DNA from: Streptomyces tendae
GTDB lineage: Bacteria > Actinomycetota > Actinomycetes > Streptomycetales > Streptomycetaceae
NCBI RefSeq assembly: GCF_008632955.1
Contig: NZ_CP043959.1
Coordinates: 4,402,001-4,466,000, forward strand
Length of the DNA stretch: 64,000 bases
Direction: 5' to 3'
Part shown: positions 61,454 through 64,000 of the stretch, in pieces
Layout of the letters: each line of letters begins with the position of its first letter
How positions within the stretch are numbered: position 1 is the stretch's first letter
Notes under the pieces: generated by a model
What the model was told of the DNA's origin: nothing
The model's input: only the letters and a program-made list of their open reading frames with translations
The model's database searches: none
Program-made: the position numbers and the translations under genes

Positions 61454-62484
61454 CCGTCACGAAGACGCAGGCGCCGGTGAGCGTGGACGACGGCAGCCGG
61501 CCTGCGGGCGACGGGCCCGTGGGGCCGGCGCGGTCCGAGCGGCTGACCGCCCTGGTCCAGCAGCACGGCGCGCTGGCGGTGCTGGTGATCGTCTCCCTGG
61601 TGGCGACGTTCAGCTTCAACTCGTTCGCCACGGGCGACAACGTCAGTAACATGGCCACGAGTTCGGCGTTCCTGGCGATCGTCGCGCTCGGCATGACGTT
61701 CGTGATCATCACCGGGGGCATCGACCTGTCGGTCGGCTCGCTGTTCGCGCTCGGCGGCGTTCTCGCGGCCTGGGGTTCCCGGCACGGGACGCTGGTGGCG
61801 CTGCTGCTGCCGCTGGTGGTGTGCGGCGCGATCGGCGTGGTCAACGGCCTGCTGGTGGCCCGCTCCCGCCTGGCGCCGTTCATCGTCACCCTGGCGGCCA
61901 TGCTCGGCGCCCGGGGGCTGATGCTGGCGATTACCGACGAGGGCGCCGACACCTATCTCATCGGCAAGGGCTCGTTCCTGGCCGAGCTGGGGCAGGGCAG
62001 CACGCTCGGCCTGGGCAACCCGGTGTGGATCATGCTGGCACTGTTCGTCGCCGGGGCGGTCGTGCTGCGCCGGACGCGGTTCGGACAGCACGTCTACGCG
62101 GTCGGCGGCAACGAGGACGCGGCGGCGCTGATGGGCGCCCCGGTGGCACGCACCAAGATCCTCGTCTACGCGCTGTCCGGGGTGCTGGCGGGCCTCGCCG
62201 GGGCGCTGAACGCCGCCTGGCTCGCCTCCGGGGTGACCATCCTCGGCAACGGCATGGAGCTGGAGGCCATCTCCGCCGTCGTCATCGGCGGCACGCTGCT
62301 CACCGGAGGGCTCGGCTACGTCAGCGGGTCGCTGGTCGGGGTGCTGCTGCTGAAGGTGATCCAGAACGTCATCAACCAGATCGGCTCGCTGGACTCCTCC
62401 TACCAGCAGGTCGTCAGCGGTGCCTTCCTGGCCGTGGTGGTCGTCGCCCAGACATGGCTGGGGCGCCGACGGCAACTGCTGTAG
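61450..62484 (+). CDS. CUT2 sugar ABC permease (YjfF-like)
   Basis: 344 residues from the ATG at 61450. N-terminal 45 residues are soluble and Pro/Gly-rich. Conserved GMTFVIITGGIDLSVGSLFALGGVLAAW, RLAPFIVTLAAMLGARGLMLAI, RRTRFGQHVYAVGGNEDAAALMGAPVAR and ISAVVIGGTLLTGGLGYVSGSLVGVLLLKVIQN. Having two different permeases plus a YtfQ-type binding protein matches the YtfQRT-YjfF architecture. Confidence 0.92.
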   Translation: MTVTKTQAPVSVDDGSRPAGDGPVGPARSERLTALVQQHGALAVLVIVSLVATFSFNSFATGDNVSNMATSSAFLAIVALGMTFVIITGGIDLSVGSLFALGGVLAAWGSRHGTLVALLLPLVVCGAIGVVNGLLVARSRLAPFIVTLAAMLGARGLMLAITDEGADTYLIGKGSFLAELGQGSTLGLGNPVWIMLALFVAGAVVLRRTRFGQHVYAVGGNEDAAALMGAPVARTKILVYALSGVLAGLAGALNAAWLASGVTILGNGMELEAISAVVIGGTLLTGGLGYVSGSLVGVLLLKVIQNVINQIGSLDSSYQQVVSGAFLAVVVVAQTWLGRRRQLL

Positions 62485-62487
62485 ACC

Positions 62488-62533
62488 CCGGACGCGGTGG
62501 CGGGTTGCCTCCGGCTCCCGCCGCCGCGTCCGG
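62488..62533. terminator. terminator between CUT2 operon and secreted GH2 gene
   Basis: Two 17-nt arms (62488-62504 starting CCGGACGCGG, 62517-62533 ending CCGCGTCCGG) pair fully with one wobble pair and a 12-nt loop. The GH2 gene therefore depends on read-through or on its own promoter in the next 80 bp, where I see none clearly. Confidence 0.75.
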
Positions 62534-62616
62534 TACGGCGGCCGGTCACGCTCCTCGCGCGGCCGGCCGCTTCTCGCACGCGCACGTCTCCCACCCCCAC
62601 TTCCCGAGGAGTGACG

Positions 62617-64000
62617 ATGCGTAGGACACCCGCACCCGTCCCACCCGCCGCCCGCCCGAGACCGCGGTGGACGGCGACCGTTCTGGCGGTGCTGGCCCTG
62701 CTGGCCGGCACCGCCCTCACCGTCCCCGGGGCCGCGACCGCGGCACCCGCGGCGTGGACGCCGAAGCCCGCGCCGATGACCACGCCCTGGACGAACCAGG
62801 TCCCCGTCGACACCCCGCTGCCGGAGTATCCGCGCCCACAGCTCACCCGCCCCGACTGGGCGAACCTCAACGGCGTCTGGGACTTCGCCGTCACCGCGGC
62901 GAACGCCGGCCGGCCCGCCGCGTTCCCGGAGCAGATCCGGGTGCCGTTCGTCGCCGAGTCGGCGCTGTCCGGCATCCAGCGCCGTATCACCCAGAACGAC
63001 AAGCTCTGGTACAAACGCACGTTCACCGTCCCGGCCGGCTGGGACGGCCGGCGCGTCCAGCTGCACTTCGGCGCCAGTGACTGGCGCACCACCGTGTGGG
63101 TCAACGACCGGCAGGCGGGAGCCGTGCACGACGGAGGCTACGACGCCTTCTCGTACGACATCACCGACCTGCTGAACCGGGGCGGCTCCAACACGATCGT
63201 CGTCTCCGTGTGGGACCCCACCCAGAACGGCACCCAGGCGGTCGGCAAGCAGCGGCTGAACGACGTCACCCCGCACCCGGGTGGTGGCATCTTCTACACG
63301 GCCGCCTCCGGCATCTGGCAGACGGTGTGGCTGGAGCCCACGTCGGCGGCGCACATCACCCGGCTCGACATGGTGCCCGACCTCACCAACAGCCGGCTCA
63401 AGGTGACCGTGCGGGGCGCCGGGACGAGCGGACACCAGGCCCGCGTGACCGTGTCCTCCGGCGGCACCACGGTCGGCACGGCCACCGGTCCCGTCGGCAC
63501 GGAGTTCACCGTCCCGGTGCCGAACGCCCACCGGTGGACACCCGACGATCCCTTCCTCTACGACGTGCGCGCCGACCTGCTGTCCGGCTCGGCGACGGTC
63601 GACACGGTCGGCAGCTACACCGGCATGCGCACCGTCGGTCTCGCCCGGGTGGACGGCGTCCTGCGGCCCGTGCTCAACGGCCGGTTCGTGTTCCAGACCG
63701 GCACACTCGACCAGGGCTACTGGCCGGACGGCATCTACACCGCTCCGACGGACGCGGCCCTGCGGTTCGACCTGCAGAAGCACAAGGACCTGGGCTTCAA
63801 CATGGTGCGCAAGCACATCAAGGTGGAGCCGCAGCGCTGGTTCCACTGGGCCGACCGGCTCGGGCTCCTCGTCTGGCAGGACATGCCGTCCATGGAGCGC
63901 ACTCCGGACGCCGCGGCGCGCGCGCAGTGGGAGACCGAGTACGACCGCGTCATCGACCAGCACCGCAGCTCCCCCGCGCTGGTCATGTGGGTCAACCAGA
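62617..64000 (+). CDS. secreted GH2 glycoside hydrolase, 3' end outside the window
   Basis: 461 codons visible, still open at the window end. ATG after GAGGAG. Sec signal peptide: RPRPRW, a hydrophobic core TVLAVLALLAGTALTV and a likely cut near ATA-AP (about residue 43). Jelly-roll: WANLNGVWDFAVT, LWYKRTFTVPAGW, TVWVNDRQAGAVHDGGYDAFSYDI; sandwich domain to about 340; barrel with LNGRFVFQTGTLDQGYWPDGIYTAPTDAAL. The window stops at VMWVNQ, just before the expected Asn-Glu acid/base pair. Extracellular partner of the CUT2 transporter by position. Confidence 0.9.
   Translation, partial: MRRTPAPVPPAARPRPRWTATVLAVLALLAGTALTVPGAATAAPAAWTPKPAPMTTPWTNQVPVDTPLPEYPRPQLTRPDWANLNGVWDFAVTAANAGRPAAFPEQIRVPFVAESALSGIQRRITQNDKLWYKRTFTVPAGWDGRRVQLHFGASDWRTTVWVNDRQAGAVHDGGYDAFSYDITDLLNRGGSNTIVVSVWDPTQNGTQAVGKQRLNDVTPHPGGGIFYTAASGIWQTVWLEPTSAAHITRLDMVPDLTNSRLKVTVRGAGTSGHQARVTVSSGGTTVGTATGPVGTEFTVPVPNAHRWTPDDPFLYDVRADLLSGSATVDTVGSYTGMRTVGLARVDGVLRPVLNGRFVFQTGTLDQGYWPDGIYTAPTDAALRFDLQKHKDLGFNMVRKHIKVEPQRWFHWADRLGLLVWQDMPSMERTPDAAARAQWETEYDRVIDQHRSSPALVMWVNQ

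Overview
The window is high-GC, densely packed actinobacterial chromosome, almost certainly from a Streptomyces. The signs are GTG starts, strong third-position GC bias, many TetR/LacI/GntR/XRE/AraC regulators next to their targets, CUT1 sugar transporters without their own ATPase, and several start codons lying 6-7 nt behind a TANNNT box (leaderless transcripts). I see no tRNA, rRNA, CRISPR array, insertion sequence or phage gene.

Layout. 1-19 kb is a mixed accessory/housekeeping stretch: a DJ-1/PfpI protein, a decayed TOPRIM gene, a ProP-type transporter, a lipoprotein, a methyltransferase, a P1 peptidase, a DMT transporter, a frameshifted NUDIX gene, an FAD oxidoreductase, an aldo/keto reductase with a divergent XRE regulator, a DUF998 membrane protein with an internally shifted segment, two alpha/beta hydrolases, a TetR/SnoaL-like pair, a GlxA-type regulator, an HD-domain protein and a DUF1540 protein. 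19-30 kb is a pentose region. A GntR regulator faces an IlvD/Edd dehydratase plus a fumarylacetoacetase-fold protein (non-phosphorylating pentonate pathway), and next to it lies a bxlR-bxlEFGA-like xylobiose import and beta-xylosidase locus with a recognisable promoter and two identical LacI operator cores. 30-33.5 kb holds a two-component system, a frameshifted unknown gene and a duplicated intergenic segment of about 100 bp.

33.5-41.8 kb is one minus-strand nitrogen operon: urea transporter, ureA, a CbiX-like protein with a His-rich tail, ureB, ureC, ureF, ureG, ureD and an ammonium transporter. No ureE is present, and the CbiX-like protein sits where a nickel donor would be useful. 41.8-44.7 kb is a fluoride-exporter pair (crcB-crcB) translationally coupled to an FUSC membrane protein. 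44.8-49.6 kb has a pirin and a TetR-controlled pair of MFS exporters.

49.6-64 kb is a glycoside-utilisation island: a CUT1 transporter plus an intracellular GH2 enzyme under one LacI regulator, then a second LacI regulator followed by a CUT2 transporter resembling YtfQRT-YjfF (galactofuranose type) and a secreted GH2 enzyme cut by the window end just before its expected catalytic Asn-Glu. Operators found upstream of both halves share a half-site, suggesting related or cross-talking control. The best functional guess, by inference, is use of furanose-containing polysaccharide (galactofuranose or arabinofuranose).

Four genes (1389-1912, 7583-8094, 12518-13117, 32470-33132) carry apparent indels, so either local decay or assembly error should be considered.
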